Positions 46,861 to 59,416 of a stretch of 64,000 nt of DNA are shown in pieces (positions within the stretch are counted from its first letter, which is position 1; each line of letters opens with the position of its first letter). The notes beneath the pieces were generated by a model. The model saw only the letters and a program-made list of their open reading frames with translations, had not been told where the DNA came from and ran no database searches. The DNA comes from Uranotaenia lowii (Eukaryota; Arthropoda; Insecta; Diptera; Culicidae), in NCBI RefSeq assembly GCF_029784155.1, contig NC_073692.1:274455413-274519412 (forward strand), given 5' to 3'. Both the position numbers and the translations under genes were made by a program.

Positions 46861-48949
46861 TGTTCATGTACAGTTGAGAGTGCCGTTTAAAATTCAGTTG
46901 ATCGTATAAAATATTCGGACTCGAAATCTATTAATAGATGCCGTTTTGTGATATGCAACTTTAACTTATCTCATAGACGATTTTATTACAATCAATTATT
47001 GTATTCAGTGCTGTGCGATCTTAGCTAGCTATTTACTGTCCTGTTAAACAATCCGACAATCTGCAGATTGTTTAAATTCCATTAAACGATGTTCGTACAA
47101 TTACTGTACGACCTTTCATGGAAATAATATGTCATCATAGATCGCAAGCATGTAAAATTGCTTAATTGAACCGTGGGATTAAATATTGAGCTTTACACAG
47201 CTCTACTGCGATTCAAAACAACTTTATTGATCTTTCTATACGATTGACAAAATGTTATCGTATATAATGAACTATACAAACCATAAACGATAAAATATAA
47301 CTTGGTTTAGCTACAACATGATGTTTATACAATTCCAATCTAAACTGGATGCTTATACAATCTACAATGAACACTACGTTACGATTTCTGGTTATCTGGG
47401 TCGATTTATATTCACAATCAGTTTGTTCTACATTTAGCCGATTTGGAAATGTTTAGAAAATAACTCCACAAACGTTCATTTCGTTAATAGAAGAGAAGTT
47501 TATTTACAACTACAATTTTGCTCAAGCCATGAAACGATAAATAAATTGTATAAAATGAATTATGAAACATTATCAGATTCTAGCTGAATGTTTTCGTTGA
47601 AGCAAAAAGATTCTCTTGAGGTTGACCAGCTTTTTGATGAACTTAAAAAAAATGAACGGAGAAATTGTTTTCAGAAAAGGATCTCTAAAATATTGCACAG
47701 GCTTATTAAACATTTTGCTCCACAGTTATCTGATCAAATTTAATGCATTTTATAAACATAAAGGAAGATTCAAATTTAGAAAGCTATAGATTGTGAATCT
47801 TTCAATTTCTTATCAGTATTGATGTATGCACAAATCTTCTTCTTTACAATGTCGAACAAGGTTTGTTTATGATCTTACTTGATAGCATGCAGGTTGTGAA
47901 TTTTCAATTCAATCATCTGATAGGAAAACAACTTCAGCAAAAGGATCTAGCTAGGCTCATTCACATCTTTGATAGTGTATTGATGCAAGTTTGAACAAAT
48001 AAGCGTAGATTTCGGTGCTTGGCGCATCGATTGCACCAGACCAGAACTTTCTTGTCCCTACACATGTGTCACTCTAACTGTACCACGCAGAGTGAAAAGA
48101 TCCCAAAACTGCAGATAGTAAGCAGCCGACCTTAATCCTCCAGCTACTGGCCAAGAAAAGGACTAGCTCATGTCTATCTTGCACGCTATTTAATGTATCA
48201 ATACAGTACGTTTCCAAGAAATCGAACTTATTTTCCGTGCTGTCGTTTTTCGCCAACAGTGTTACTATTTTCCATGAGTCCACTGCAACTGCTCTGGAAA
48301 TGCCCATAAAGCTGATGCACGGGAATTTTCGCTCCCTTCTTGCCAACTTCACTCGAAACTTGTTACTGGATGGAGGCAAAAACACTTGAAGCTTTGCCCG
48401 GCTCGAAGCAGCGAAGATGGTAATTGGAAGTCGGATTAGCAGTAATCAATCAATCTGCCTGTCTGCTGCGCTTCGGGCACAAAGATGGAAGCAATCTCAA
48501 ACTCTGGAGCTCAATCCGATCCAGTATGTAACCAACCTACTAGCTAACCCAAATGCATTGGAAACACGTAGGAACCTAAAAAGGAAAACCGTTCTCGTTA
48601 ATATCCCAATGCACCTATAATGTGAAGCTGGAGAAAAAAAAACTTTTCGTTTTGGTGAAAACATCCTTCAGAGAACGATTCGATCGCTGCTGCTAGTAGG
48701 TAGGAGTCTTGATTTAGACCGATATGCTTTACACTGACAGCATCTGTCGCTTCCTGCCAGTTCTCAGCAGGAGAAGCTGGTTAACGAAATCTATCGAGGA
48801 CATCGGGATGAACTCAATATTTTGACAGCGAGCATCTTGAAGTAAACAAGAATGAGCTGAGGAACATTTAGATTTGATGATTTTCATGTAAGGTCTAATT
48901 TTTACAAGTTTTTGATAATTATTAAAATTCTATCGACTGGATGGGTAAT
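46861..48949. other. No gene supported
   Basis: AT-rich to 48.0 kb. Around 48074-48620 composition is more gene-like and frames are open on both strands (minus 48074-48385; plus 48417-48620), but neither shows a known domain, splice sites or a homologue in this window. Confidence 0.35.
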
Positions 48950-49009
48950 GAATAAATTGATTTTCGGCGATTTCAGTCACGAAAAAATCATAAAACGATT
49001 TTTATTTCT

Positions 49010-49050
49010 TCATCCGACGTTTCGGCATTTATTATGCCTTTTTCAAGGAG
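49010..49050 (-). ncRNA. Hammerhead ribozyme-like motif of the Penelope element
   Basis: On the minus strand CTTGAAAAAGGCATAATAAA, then TGCCGAAACGTC, follows the compact hammerhead layout known from Penelope-like elements: a CUGANGA box, a short stem (GGCAU with AUGCC), then GAAAC and the GUC cleavage site. The first box is degraded (the essential G of the GA pair is A), so this copy is probably inactive. Confidence 0.55.
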
Positions 49051-49364
49051 TCTATTAACATAACAAAATTAATGATGTGTTTAAAAAGGTGTTACAATAA
49101 ATGGTGTACTTACTGAAATTTCTCGTTTTAATTGTCCAAAAAGTTTTTTGAATCTGCTAAACTGTCTAATCGGGAAATGTAAGTCCAGTTGTCTGTGGTG
49201 TATAACAAAAATATTCAAAGTTGAGCTTTCTACTTGCATGCAATCTTCTTTGAAATCTGTTCTACTTACTATTGATCTGGTTGCGATGGATATAACACTT
49301 TGCAAGTTTTGAATACGAAAACGGATATAAAATGATTTGCAATATTTTGGATGTTGTTTTTCAC

Positions 49365-51227
49365 TTAGCCACTACTGATGTTTGTTGTATTTTGTGTGTT
49401 TCTTGTATTTTGTATGTTTGGTGTATTATTATGTGTATTGGTGTGTTTTGGTTTGTTTTTGATGGAGTTGAAAATGCCGGCGTAGATGACACTGAGCCCT
49501 TCAGTATCAGTCTTCTTATTGACCGTGTTGCCATTCCTCGCGATGTGACACATTTCTAATGTTTGTAGACCGGAAGTGAAATTGTGACGATCAATTATCC
49601 TCGTGCCGTTCAAATCAAAAGAGTGATCGTGTTTTATGCTGTGATGAAGTAATGCAGTTTGTCCATTTAAATTTGCCATTCGCGGGTCCTCTTTATCCAC
49701 TCCTTCGCTCCGCAGTTTGTCTAACGCCTTTTTATTCGATTTGTGTCCGCCAATCCGTTCCTTAAGTGTATTTGTTGTCATTCCAATGTATTGAGAATCG
49801 CAGTCATTGCAAGGAATCGAGTAAACGACGTTTGAAAAATCGTCCTGGTGTACCGGATCCTTTACTTTCGTAAAAATCTGCTTTATTTTAGAAATCGTTT
49901 TCGTAGCTAACTTAATCGATGAATAGTCTGTTTTTAGGAATTTTCCGATTTTGTCGGTTAATCCAGGAATGTATGAGATGGATTTGTATTTGCATTGCTC
50001 AGTTTCAATCAAATCCACTGTCTTTTTACATTTTCGACTGTTAATTAACCTATGTCGCAGTGAAACAGGATAATTGTTTAGTTTGAGATGAGAATCCATT
50101 AGTTCGATTTTGGTTTTCTCATCTACTTTCGGAGATAGTCGATCAACACGACTGATGAAGTTTTTCGCGACGTTAATTTTCTGGTGAAGTGGATGAATTG
50201 ACAAATAATCCAAAAAGCGGCCACTAGCGATCGGTTTTTGATACCAGCTTGTTATTATTGTCTGATCTTCTTGTCGTGTGAGAAGCATGTCGAGAAACGG
50301 TATCTTCCTGTTCATTTCCTTTTCACACGTGAATTGTATATGTTGATTATAACTGTTGAACTTCTCAACGACGTAATCCAGCTTGGATGGTAGAATAGCT
50401 GTGATGAGATCATCTACATATTTATTTATGAAAGGCAGAGTAAAGTCCAAATTCGGTACCACATTCTTTAGTAGACCTTCCATAACTAGATCTGCTAGTA
50501 TTGGAGATAAGGGGTTTCCCATGGCCGTTCCAAATATTTGCTTGTAGAATTTGTTGTCGAACCTGAAGAAACTGCAGTCGAAACAGAACTCTACAATTTC
50601 CAGGAAAAGGTCTAAATTTATATTGTTGGCATTATCCCGAATGTCATCCCAGTTGTAGATAATATCATGTAGCACAAGATCCTTTGGGATGCATGTAAAT
50701 AAAGACACTACATCTAGTGAAATAAGAATGTAATCTTCAGGTAGTGTCATGGTGCCGATAAAATCACAAAATTCGAAAGAGTTCATGATATTGTAAGAGC
50801 TCTTAATGGAATTTTGGATTATTTTGCCTATAAACTTCGACAAATTGTAGGAAGGAGCAGTGATGTTTGGGACAACCGGTCGTAGTGGTAACTCTGGTTT
50901 GTGAGCTTTGGGAAGTCCGTAAATCCTAGGGCAAATCGAATTATTCGCTGTCAGCCTGTGCTTCATTACTTTGTCGATCAGATTTAAATCTGCCAGTCGT
51001 TTTATTATTCGATTGTTGGCTTTTTCAAAACCGGTAGTCGGATCTTTCTTGAGTAAACTATACGTTTTATCATCGGAAATGAGTTTTAACATTTTTGTTT
51101 TGTAGTCATCCAACAGCATAATTACAGTTTTATTACCTTTATCTGATTGAATAACTGTGATGTTCGGATTTGATTTTAAAAACTGTTGGGTAATTTTTTC
51201 TGTGATAAGGCCCGGAAAATTACCCAA
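49365..51227 (-). CDS. Penelope-like reverse transcriptase with GIY-YIG endonuclease
   Basis: An uninterrupted 620-residue frame. RT motifs occur in order: LDVVSLFTCIP (residues ~171-181, first catalytic Asp), GTAMGNPLSP (~233-242), YVDDL (~270-274, the Asp pair) and IPFLDML (~309-315). At the end lies a GIY-YIG nuclease: VVYSIPCNDCDSQYIGMTT (~467-485) with the CxxC pair, ERIGGHK (~490-496) and the Glu in LEMCHIA (~558). These make the enzyme that nicks DNA and copies its RNA at the break. Full-length family proteins are about 750-850 residues; here the N-terminal ~150-200 are missing and the first ~10 residues come from the inverted junction, so it is unlikely to be a working copy despite intact catalytic residues. 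Read-through without stops suggests a recent insertion. Confidence 0.93.
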   Translation of the reverse strand: MGNFPGLITEKITQQFLKSNPNITVIQSDKGNKTVIMLLDDYKTKMLKLISDDKTYSLLKKDPTTGFEKANNRIIKRLADLNLIDKVMKHRLTANNSICPRIYGLPKAHKPELPLRPVVPNITAPSYNLSKFIGKIIQNSIKSSYNIMNSFEFCDFIGTMTLPEDYILISLDVVSLFTCIPKDLVLHDIIYNWDDIRDNANNINLDLFLEIVEFCFDCSFFRFDNKFYKQIFGTAMGNPLSPILADLVMEGLLKNVVPNLDFTLPFINKYVDDLITAILPSKLDYVVEKFNSYNQHIQFTCEKEMNRKIPFLDMLLTRQEDQTIITSWYQKPIASGRFLDYLSIHPLHQKINVAKNFISRVDRLSPKVDEKTKIELMDSHLKLNNYPVSLRHRLINSRKCKKTVDLIETEQCKYKSISYIPGLTDKIGKFLKTDYSSIKLATKTISKIKQIFTKVKDPVHQDDFSNVVYSIPCNDCDSQYIGMTTNTLKERIGGHKSNKKALDKLRSEGVDKEDPRMANLNGQTALLHHSIKHDHSFDLNGTRIIDRHNFTSGLQTLEMCHIARNGNTVNKKTDTEGLSVIYAGIFNSIKNKPKHTNTHNNTPNIQNTRNTQNTTNISSG

Positions 51228-51349
51228 CAGTTTTTAAAATCAAATCCGAACATCACAGTTATTCAATCAGATAAAGGTAATAAAACTGTAATTATGCTGT
51301 TGGATGACTACAAAACAAAAATGTTAAAACTCATTTCCGATGATAAAAT
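51069..51349. repeat. Inverted duplication at the Penelope 5' end
   Basis: Arms 51069-51203 and 51216-51349 are nearly perfect reverse complements around a ~12-bp spacer. Both encode the same Penelope residues (ITQQFLKSN through LISDDK) on opposite strands. Confidence 0.9.
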
Positions 51350-51370
51350 AACCCATTTATTTCACAATAT

Positions 51371-51841
51371 CACAATTCATGATCGATTTTTTTATTGTTA
51401 CATTATACGGCTAGTAGCATCATCCTCCGAACAAAGCACTTAATGTATGTGCGTGCGTGAATTGTTTGTATTCTACAAACAGACCTAGATTATTTTGTTA
51501 TTGCTTTGTTTGATGAATCTACGACTCACCTGACTTCATCGAATTGAATTCGCTGCTAGATTCCCCGGCAAAAACGCACATCTTGCTCTGATTAATGGTG
51601 CTCATACTGCCTCAGGGGGGGTTCTCATTATGCCTCCACAGTGGCTGGTTTTCAGCTTTGGCAAAATTTTTTAAAATGCATTTTTTAACGTTTTCATCTA
51701 GTTTTTCACGTTTCAGCCCGTTAGGGAATAGGCTTTTCAAGTGTCTGAACACGAAACAATAATGTAACCTCCATATTATAGCTATTTTCTATGGTTAAAT
51801 AACCGTTTTCCTTAAGGTGGCCATTATGCCCCCATCTCCCC
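51371..51841. mobile_element. Right half of a second GGGGAGATG TIR element
   Basis: This matches 45195-45663 base for base over most of its length, ending GCCCCCATCTCCCC followed by TA. The left half is absent; the Penelope element abuts it. The two copies are close, so the family was active fairly recently. Confidence 0.85.
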
Positions 51842-51843
51842 TA

Positions 51844-54080
51844 TTGATAAAAAAACTCACCAGAACCTGGTCACAATATGAATTCAGAATACAGAAGGTT
51901 CTTAAAATGTGTGTTGAAATTTCTTGAAAAAGGAATAATTATATACAAAACAAGCTGACCAGGCAAATTTTGTTGTGCCTTTGAATTTTTATAAAAAAAA
52001 ACGTAAATTTATGTATTGTATTATAGGTTGTATTTTTATAGGTTTTCAAACAAGCGCATTTAAAATTCCATGATCGCAGGCGTGGCTCAGTAGAAGGAAT
52101 TCCATTTTACCAATGGTTGCTACTCAGTGATTGACCGAGGCCATCAATTTTGTCCAGCGGTCAGATGAATGGTATATGAGATTGCCAGCACATTCACAAT
52201 GAACAAAACTGATGCTCTCTCTTTACCAGACTTGTAAACCATCGACATTTTCTCTGACAGTCACACAGCCTGCTTTTATCAGTTTCATTGTTCGTGCCAT
52301 CAAACGAATGCGACCGAAAACTTGCCGAACAGTCGACTACCATCAAACGAAACGACATTCATTCTTCTTTGTGTGATTGTCGAACGAAATTTCGTGTCTT
52401 GGTACACGAGAGGAATAATTTGATGGTCAAACGACCATAATTCCCGACCGTTTACGACATCGCCTATCTCTTTCACGCAGCAGAACTTACAGACTCAATA
52501 AGCAAATGCAATTTTTTATATTCTCTCCCTCCTGTTGAAAAAAAAATTCGCCACTCTGCAGCGCCGGGTGATGTTTGGATGTATTGGTCGAACAATGTGG
52601 AATGATTATCTCGATTATCTACGCAAGAGGGATAAAAGTCAAACGACTAACCACAAAAAAGATCAAAATTTCATTTGACATTTTTTTGCTCTCCGATCAA
52701 ACGATTGCGCTCTCCACGATTGTCACGAACGATGTGTGATGGTAGTCTACGGAAAAATTCAAACGATGGTGACCACTTACAAGTCTGCTCTTTACACATC
52801 AATAACGGCGCCGGCCACGTCCTAGTAGTCAATGGATAGAAGGAAAAAAGAGAAAAGGGATTGAAAGAATAATAATTCATGCTTTTTGTTTGTGTGGATT
52901 AGGTAAAAAGGATATGATCAGGAAACACTTTTGACTAGTGTTATGTAAACTGGGATAAAATCATATTCTACTAAGCTACTGTGATTTCGAAATCAACTAG
53001 ATCACCTCTTCTAGCAACAAACTGATTTGAATTTTGAAAATTCGTATTAAAATACTTCCTACCAAGAAATGGGAGAATGAATCTTTCGAATAAGTTAAGT
53101 GATGTAGAAAACTGTATTCAATTTAATGGGGTTTAAATCCTTTTAATAATGCTTTGCAAAAATTTATTAGAAACCTTACTAAATTTCAAGAGATTGTGCT
53201 GATAACTGCATAACTGCATAACGCAAAATTTTGTTTATTATGACTTATCAAAAAACAACTAAAATAACTTAATAAAGTAAGACTGATCGAAAAATATTTT
53301 CTTGTTGCAAAAATACTATGATGGAAATTCTATATCTAACACAATCGAAAAACAAAAGTATACTCTCTCATTTACAAAAGTAAAATTCTAGCACGGGTCG
53401 GTTTTAAAGTTTTCCAACAAAAGAAGAAATTCACAAAATAATTTTCGCGGAACTGTCACAAACACGACCGTTCACTAATTTATCTCATTAAAAATCAATA
53501 ACCCATTTATTTCTCCAAATTCTCTGTTGTGAACTTCACTTTACTCCAAAATTTCTTTTTATATTTTGAAAAAATTTCGTGTACCAATTCAGCAGACCTG
53601 GCACATTACTATTTGCAATGTTTTTAACAACAAAACTCTTAATATGAAGTTTCGAGATTTTTGATGCTTCAAATATTTTTTTTCAGAAAATTTTCATATT
53701 TCATTCGTTTCTCGTTATCAGTTACAAGAAATGCATTTGATAATCTGATTTGAATTTTATGATCAGGTTTTCAATTTTAAATTTATAATATTTATCAAAT
53801 TATGCATGCTTGAGTTAAAAAAAAATGAACATTAAAAACATTCATCAAATTCTTTTTCACAGCAACTAATTAAAGCATTTTCAATTTCTTCATTAAACTC
53901 ACTTTTGAAAATAAATACACGCGTTTTCAAAGCATATAAAAAATTTGTAAAATTAAATTTTTTGCTTGATTTCATTTACGATTTCACTCCTAGCTTAGCT
54001 TTACAAAAATTATGCTATTGACTGATTGCTAGACTTAAACATGACAAGTAAATATTTCCGTAAAACGTCCGGTGTTTTAT
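51844..54080. other. No gene supported; GC-richer at 52.1-52.9 kb
   Basis: The 52.2-52.85 kb part has scattered ATCAAACGA motifs on both strands (about six). Otherwise AT-rich. No frame with family features. Confidence 0.4.
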
Positions 54081-56258
54081 CACTTACTTACTTACTTAAA
54101 GATCCCGCGCCGATCCTCCGGCCAGCGTCTTCACTTGGTCAAAGTCAAGATTCTCGTCGACAGTTCGGATTTCAGCGGCTAGGCTTCGCCGCCACGAGTG
54201 TCTGGGTCTGCCTCTTCTTCGATGACCTTCTGGATTCCAATCTAGCGCCTCTCTGCAAATCTCGTTTTCATCTCTTCGCAGCGTGTGCCCAATCCATCTC
54301 CACTTACGTTCTCGAATCTCGATTTCTAGCGCCCTTTGATGACACCGGCGATGTAGTTCCTCATTCGAGATCCAGTTGCCAGGCAACCAAGCGCGGATGA
54401 TATTCCGCAGGCAGCGGTTTACAAAAACTTGCAGTTTTCGCGTCGTTACCGCATATGTGCACAAAGTTTCGCACCCGTACAGCAATACGGATTTGACGTT
54501 TGAGTTGAAGATTCGGATTTTCGTTCGTAGAGATATCTGGCTTGACCTCCAGATGTTTCGGAGACTCGCAAACGCAGATCGGGCCTTTCTGATCCGGGTT
54601 TCGATGTCTTTTCTGGTACCACCATCAGGCGTTATCTGGCTACCAAGATACTGGAAGCACTCAACTTTCTCAACTTGTTGTCCAGCTACCATGAAACTGG
54701 AGGGATTTCCTGTGTTGATCTCCATTGACTTGGTCTTTTCGACATTGACTTTGAGACCTGCTGCCTTGGAACTTTCGGTGAGGTCGTCGAGTTTGCTCTG
54801 CATATCCGGTTGTGTTTGGGCGAGCAAAACAATATCGTCAGCCAGGTCAAGGTCGTTCAAATGCTCCATTGTTGAAGGATTCCACTTCCTTGGTTCAGTG
54901 CACAGTCAATCGATCCAATTAGAATCTCATCCATTACGATTAGAAAAAGTAGCTGTGATAGAATACATCCTTGTCTCACTCCAGCAGTTACCGGGATTGG
55001 TTCGGACAAGACACCGTCGTGCAAGACCTTGCACGAGAATGCCTCGTACTGTGCTTCGATGAGATGGACTAGTTTCTCTGGGACCCCTCGTCGCCTTAGA
55101 GCCGCCCAGATGTTTTCATGGTTAAGTCGGTCGAATGCTTTTTCGAAATCAACGAACACCAGCAGAAGAGAGTCCTGGAATTCGTTGATTTGTTCCAGTA
55201 TGATTCGTAGCGTTGTGATGTGGTCCACACATGATCGTCCGGATCGGAATCCAGCTTGTTGCCGTCGGAGTGTAACGTCGATTTTCTCCTGGATCCTGTT
55301 CAGGATCACTTTGCAGAGTACTTTGAGGGTTGTACAGATCAACGATATGCCTCGCCAGTTACCGCACTCTGTCAGGTCTCCTTTCTTCGGGACCTTTACG
55401 AGGATACCCTGCATCCAGTCGGCCGGGAATGTTGCAGTATCCCAGATGTCAGCGAAAAGACGGTGCAACATTTGTGCTGATAGGGCAGGGTCGGCTTTCA
55501 GCATTTCAGCAGGGATGCATTCGATCCCAGGTGCTTTGTTGGATTTCATGTTTTTGATTGCCGCTTCTATTTCAGCCAGCGAGGGGGGCTCCGAGTTGAC
55601 GGCATTAATGTGATTTACTGTTGGCGCTTCGAGCTACGGTTTCTATTGACTATTCGTGACTCGGAAGAGTCATTCGAAGTGCTCAGTCCATCATTTGAGC
55701 TGATCTGTTCGATCGGTCAATAACTGACCTGCTCGGTCTTTTAGCGGCATTCTTGCATTAGTCCTTGCACCACTGAGGCGGCGAGAAATGTCATAAAGTA
55801 ATCGGATATCTCCATCGGCGGCGGCTCTTTCTCCCTCTTCGGCTAGGGAGTTTGTCCAGAGTCCAGGCACTCTTGTCTCGTTTACAAGCTCGTTTAACTG
55901 CCTTTTCCAGCTCCACATATTGTAAGCGGGCGGCTGCTTTGGCTGACCCGGTTCATGCCTGCTCAATTCCGACTTTCGCCTTTCTCCGATCATCGACCAT
56001 CCTCCAAGTTTCATCCGACATCCATTCACTCCTTCTTCCACAAACTTTACCGAGAGTACCATGGCTCGTGGTGATAAAGGCATTCTTGATTCCACACCAC
56101 TTTTCTTCGACTGTTCCGTCTGTCGGCAGCTCCGAGGCTCGGGATTCTAGCTGTTCAACGTATGCCCTTTTCACCTCTGGATACTCCAACCGGCGGACGT
56201 CGGACGAGGTACGAAAAACACGTGCTTCGATCCATCCAAGTATGATTGTATAGATCAA
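54081..56258 (-). pseudogene. RTE-like non-LTR retrotransposon, RT region
   Basis: Minus-strand pieces in order: linker (56258-55691: VEQLESRASELPTDG, WTNSLAEEGERAAADGDI, LLYDISRRLSGAR), then RT (55549-54857: SNKAPGIECIPAEML, GISLICTTLKVLCK, FVDFEKAFDRLNHE with the first catalytic Asp, GVRQGCILSQLLF), then in another frame LADDIVLLAQTQ (normally FADD, Asp pair kept), INTGNPS, LGSQITPDGG, YGCET and the C-terminal tail GHTLRRDENEICREALDW to about 54100. An AAGT repeat tail (54081-54094) marks the 3' end. Frame changes (near 55650 and 54860) and the missing endonuclease show it is defective and 5' truncated. The clade name is from memory; RTE-like is the best guess. Confidence 0.88.
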
Positions 56259-57307
56259 TGTTTAGTCAGCCTATCGACTTTGCTTCTTCTAGACAATGAT
56301 ACGGTGCGGGACAAATGTTCTTGTGCTGCAAGAAGTTACCTCAAATCACGCTCTTGGCTCATTTTGAACACCTTTCATGCTTCCTAATCTAATCTATCCG
56401 TCTAAAATTTTCATTACTTTCATTTGATATTCTTCCAATAATAATATATAGATTACCGAAATGCCATTAATCATTCAATTAAATTTTATTATTTGTGCAG
56501 TATTTATAGGTTTGTGAACCCTGTAAAGTAACTAAAATATGGTACTCAGACAATATCCAGCTACAATAACTAGTTTTTATAATATTCCATTTTAAAGGAA
56601 AATCGATGAAACATGTTTCGTGAAAAGCTTTAGGTCAGCTACCATTTTCACATAAAAAAATCGTTTAATTTATAAGAAATTTGATGTTTAAAGCTTTATG
56701 CTGGGCATATGGATGGTTGTTTTTAAAGATTTTAGCCACAAAAAAAAATAAAAAATAAAAAAAAAGTGTAAAAACCGAACTTTTCAATCAATCAACCACT
56801 GGAATTGTTTCAGCCACTGCGGAAAATTATTGAATAATTTAAGTATCATTAGAAAAAACGAAACGAGTTTTTAAAGGTAGCAGTTTTTTTTCCTATTTTT
56901 TAATATGTGTTTATTTCTGATTATTCTAACATCTTAATTTACTTTACACTTTATTTTGGGTATTTAAACGCAATACTTTTGCAGAAAAATTTTAACTGTA
57001 TCTATCAAAATAACAAGTTGCAGACTTAATTTGTTGTCTCAGTTTTTATTTTTAAATTTTGAATTTCATAATTGATAGAGCTTTGAAAATGAATATCAGT
57101 TCGGAAGTTTATATTCATGCAGAATTTTCACTATCGAACGCAAAAACGAACTTGCGATATCTGATCCCAGAAACAACACAACAATAATGTTCTGAAGCGA
57201 TTCTTTATTTTTCAAACTTTTATTTTTTTGTAAATTTGGTTGATGGATTTTTTTTTATAAAGGACCTTAATTCTAGGTTCAGGTTCATTTATTCTTTTCA
57301 TATTTAA
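56259..57307. other. AT-rich stretch without features
   Basis: No frames, TIRs or RNA genes recognised. Confidence 0.4.
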
Positions 57308-57529
57308 GGGAGAGTGGGGTAACGTGGGCCACTCGAAATATCTCAGCTGTGTGTTGAGATAAAAATCTCAATCCAACTGTCATCGTTGTCGCTTTGCGTA
57401 AGCATGTTTTTCTATATGTTGTTGAATTATGTACTTATCATATGCTTCTTTTTTTTAACTAGCCTAGAAAAACGTTCTTACATAATTAAAAAAGCACCCG
57501 CAAATTGCATCCGTGGAAGACCAACAGTA

Positions 57530-59416
57530 GGGGAGAATGAGAATACTTGATCCCTGAGGATACTTGATTCCTTAGCTATGTATATTTCGAAGCTGGAATG
57601 ACTTACACAGATCAAATCTAGAGTTTGTTTTGATTAGGTCGTATGAACCACTTGATATGTTTTGAGAAAATCGATGTTAAAGTTTCGAAACACCTTTTCA
57701 ATTCTTATTTTATGATTGCTGGTCAAATTCGTCTGCAGATGCGAAATTTTAAGTAAAACTATACGCAGAACATGATGATGCCCTTGAAACTTGCATTAAT
57801 TCATTTCTTATCAATGAAGATGTACTTACGACATATTGCATTTTTCTTTTGGCGCAAACGTCCTTTTGATCAATAGATAATTTTGTGTGCATAAACTGAG
57901 GTGATTGGCCCAAATCTTCACTTATTGATTCGAAGTTGATTGATAATCCTATCCAGTTAGTACGCGTAAATCCTTGATCGAGGGTAATTTGTAATTACTG
58001 CATTATGATGCTGATCATTGCGAGTCCACCCGGACATTTTCAACCATTACCATAGGTACTACTGGTCGTTCGAGGAGTGTGAAAAAGCATCCATCTCTTG
58101 ATTATTTTGTTTACTTCTGTAATGAAGAAAATAGCATTGACCATTCACACAGTGGAAAAAGTGAAGCTTATGATACTCACCCAACACCAATTTTGAGCTA
58201 TTTATTATAGTAGCACACTCCTGGAGACAGTTTCTTTTTTTATTCACACGAATTTTTATCACTTTGCAAAGAACTTTTTGCGACGAAGCATTACGTCGTA
58301 AAAACCAACCTGCCGAATTGTTTTTAGCGACCTTTTGCATCGCGGCAAATACACTGCAATGCAAAATGACGCAAAAACCAAATTGCACCCAAAAATGAAA
58401 AAGTCAAATTCAAATTATTGTGTAAAAATTATTTAATGATGAAATGAAACCAATTTTTACCAAAAATAAAATGCATGTATATCAATCGTTTGCAGTGATT
58501 AACTCGATTTTGGTTATATTGGTTCATACGACCTAATCAAAACAAACTATAGAAATATTCTAGAAAAATGTGCCAAAATGAGCAAAATAACAATGCTTGT
58601 AGTTCAAAAAATTTTAACAAAATAATTGTTTGAGTAATTGAACTTTGTTTGAAAAATTTCACAATTGTAACTAGAAGATCGTTTTTCATCACTTTGAAAT
58701 GTTCCTTACATGGAAAAATTATGAAAAAAAATATTGGTTCCATCGTTCGAGCGTTATATGAACTTCATAATGCCATATTTTCAAAACATTAGAAAACTCT
58801 CAACTTTTTCAGAAAGAGTTTTCTAAAATGTTGATTTCGGGTACAGTTGATCCCTAGAGTCAAAAACGGCATATTCTTCTTCTGAATTGATCGTTATGAT
58901 TGTTGATTACGAGATTACTAATATTTATCAAATAACTTATATGTATCCAACAAATGACTGAAGAAATGGGCTAATATAATCAATTTTCTCTTGATTATAG
59001 AAAATAGCGCCTTTAATTATGCAATCTCTTTAGCGTTGAGACAAAGTTAAAGAATTTTCTTCTTCTGTCAGTTATAAATTGTGCAATGAGAACAAACATG
59101 ACCAAAATAGTCAATTAACATTCTTTCTTGGAGTTTTATTTTATGTTTATACAAGGATTAGGGCTTCCTGAATAAAAGATCAAGTCTCCTTCAATAGAGG
59201 ATCAAGTCTCCCCTAACTTCAGAAAAATCGCAATTTTTATACTCCCACGAAAATGCTTCTAGTTCATCAACGGATTCAAGTATCGTTCTAATCTATGGAG
59301 CATAGAATCTTGAAGTTACAAGCTGTCAGAAAATGTAAAAGACGCCGATTTACAAAATTTTTCCAAAAAGATATTGTGAAAATAAGAAAAGGGAATCAAG
59401 TATCCTCACTCTCACC
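57530..59416. mobile_element. TA-flanked TIR element (GGGGAGAATGAG ends), copy 1, interrupted
   Basis: Ends GGGGAGAATGAGAATACTTG and the inverted partner GAATCAAGTATCCTCACTCT. TA lies at 57528-57529 and 59417-59418. After removing the inserted element (57618-58552) about 950 bp remain, matching in reverse the whole of copy 2 at 61690-62662. No transposase. Confidence 0.85.
57618..58552. mobile_element. TIR element with 4-bp target duplication, copy 2, nested
   Basis: Ends CTAGAGTTTGTTTTGATTAG and the inverted partner CTAATCAAAACAAACTATAG, as in 5310-6507. The direct repeat AAAT flanks it (57614-57617 and 58553-58556). The empty site is seen in the related copy at 61690-62662 (GATCAAATGTTCTAG on the minus strand), which confirms the boundaries. 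No transposase. Confidence 0.88.

Larger units (their letters stand above)
48950..51349 (-). mobile_element. Penelope-like element, 5' truncated with inverted end
   Basis: It comprises the RT-endonuclease frame (49365-51227), a 3' region with a hammerhead-like motif (49010-49050), and at the 5' side an inverted duplicate of its own first ~134 bp (51216-51349 mirrors 51069-51203). Such inverted 5' ends are typical of Penelope-like insertions. The 3' boundary near 48950 is approximate. Confidence 0.85.

Noticed and set aside
54376..55613. Long plus-strand frames over the RT pseudogene
   Set aside because: They are antisense shadows of the minus-strand RT.
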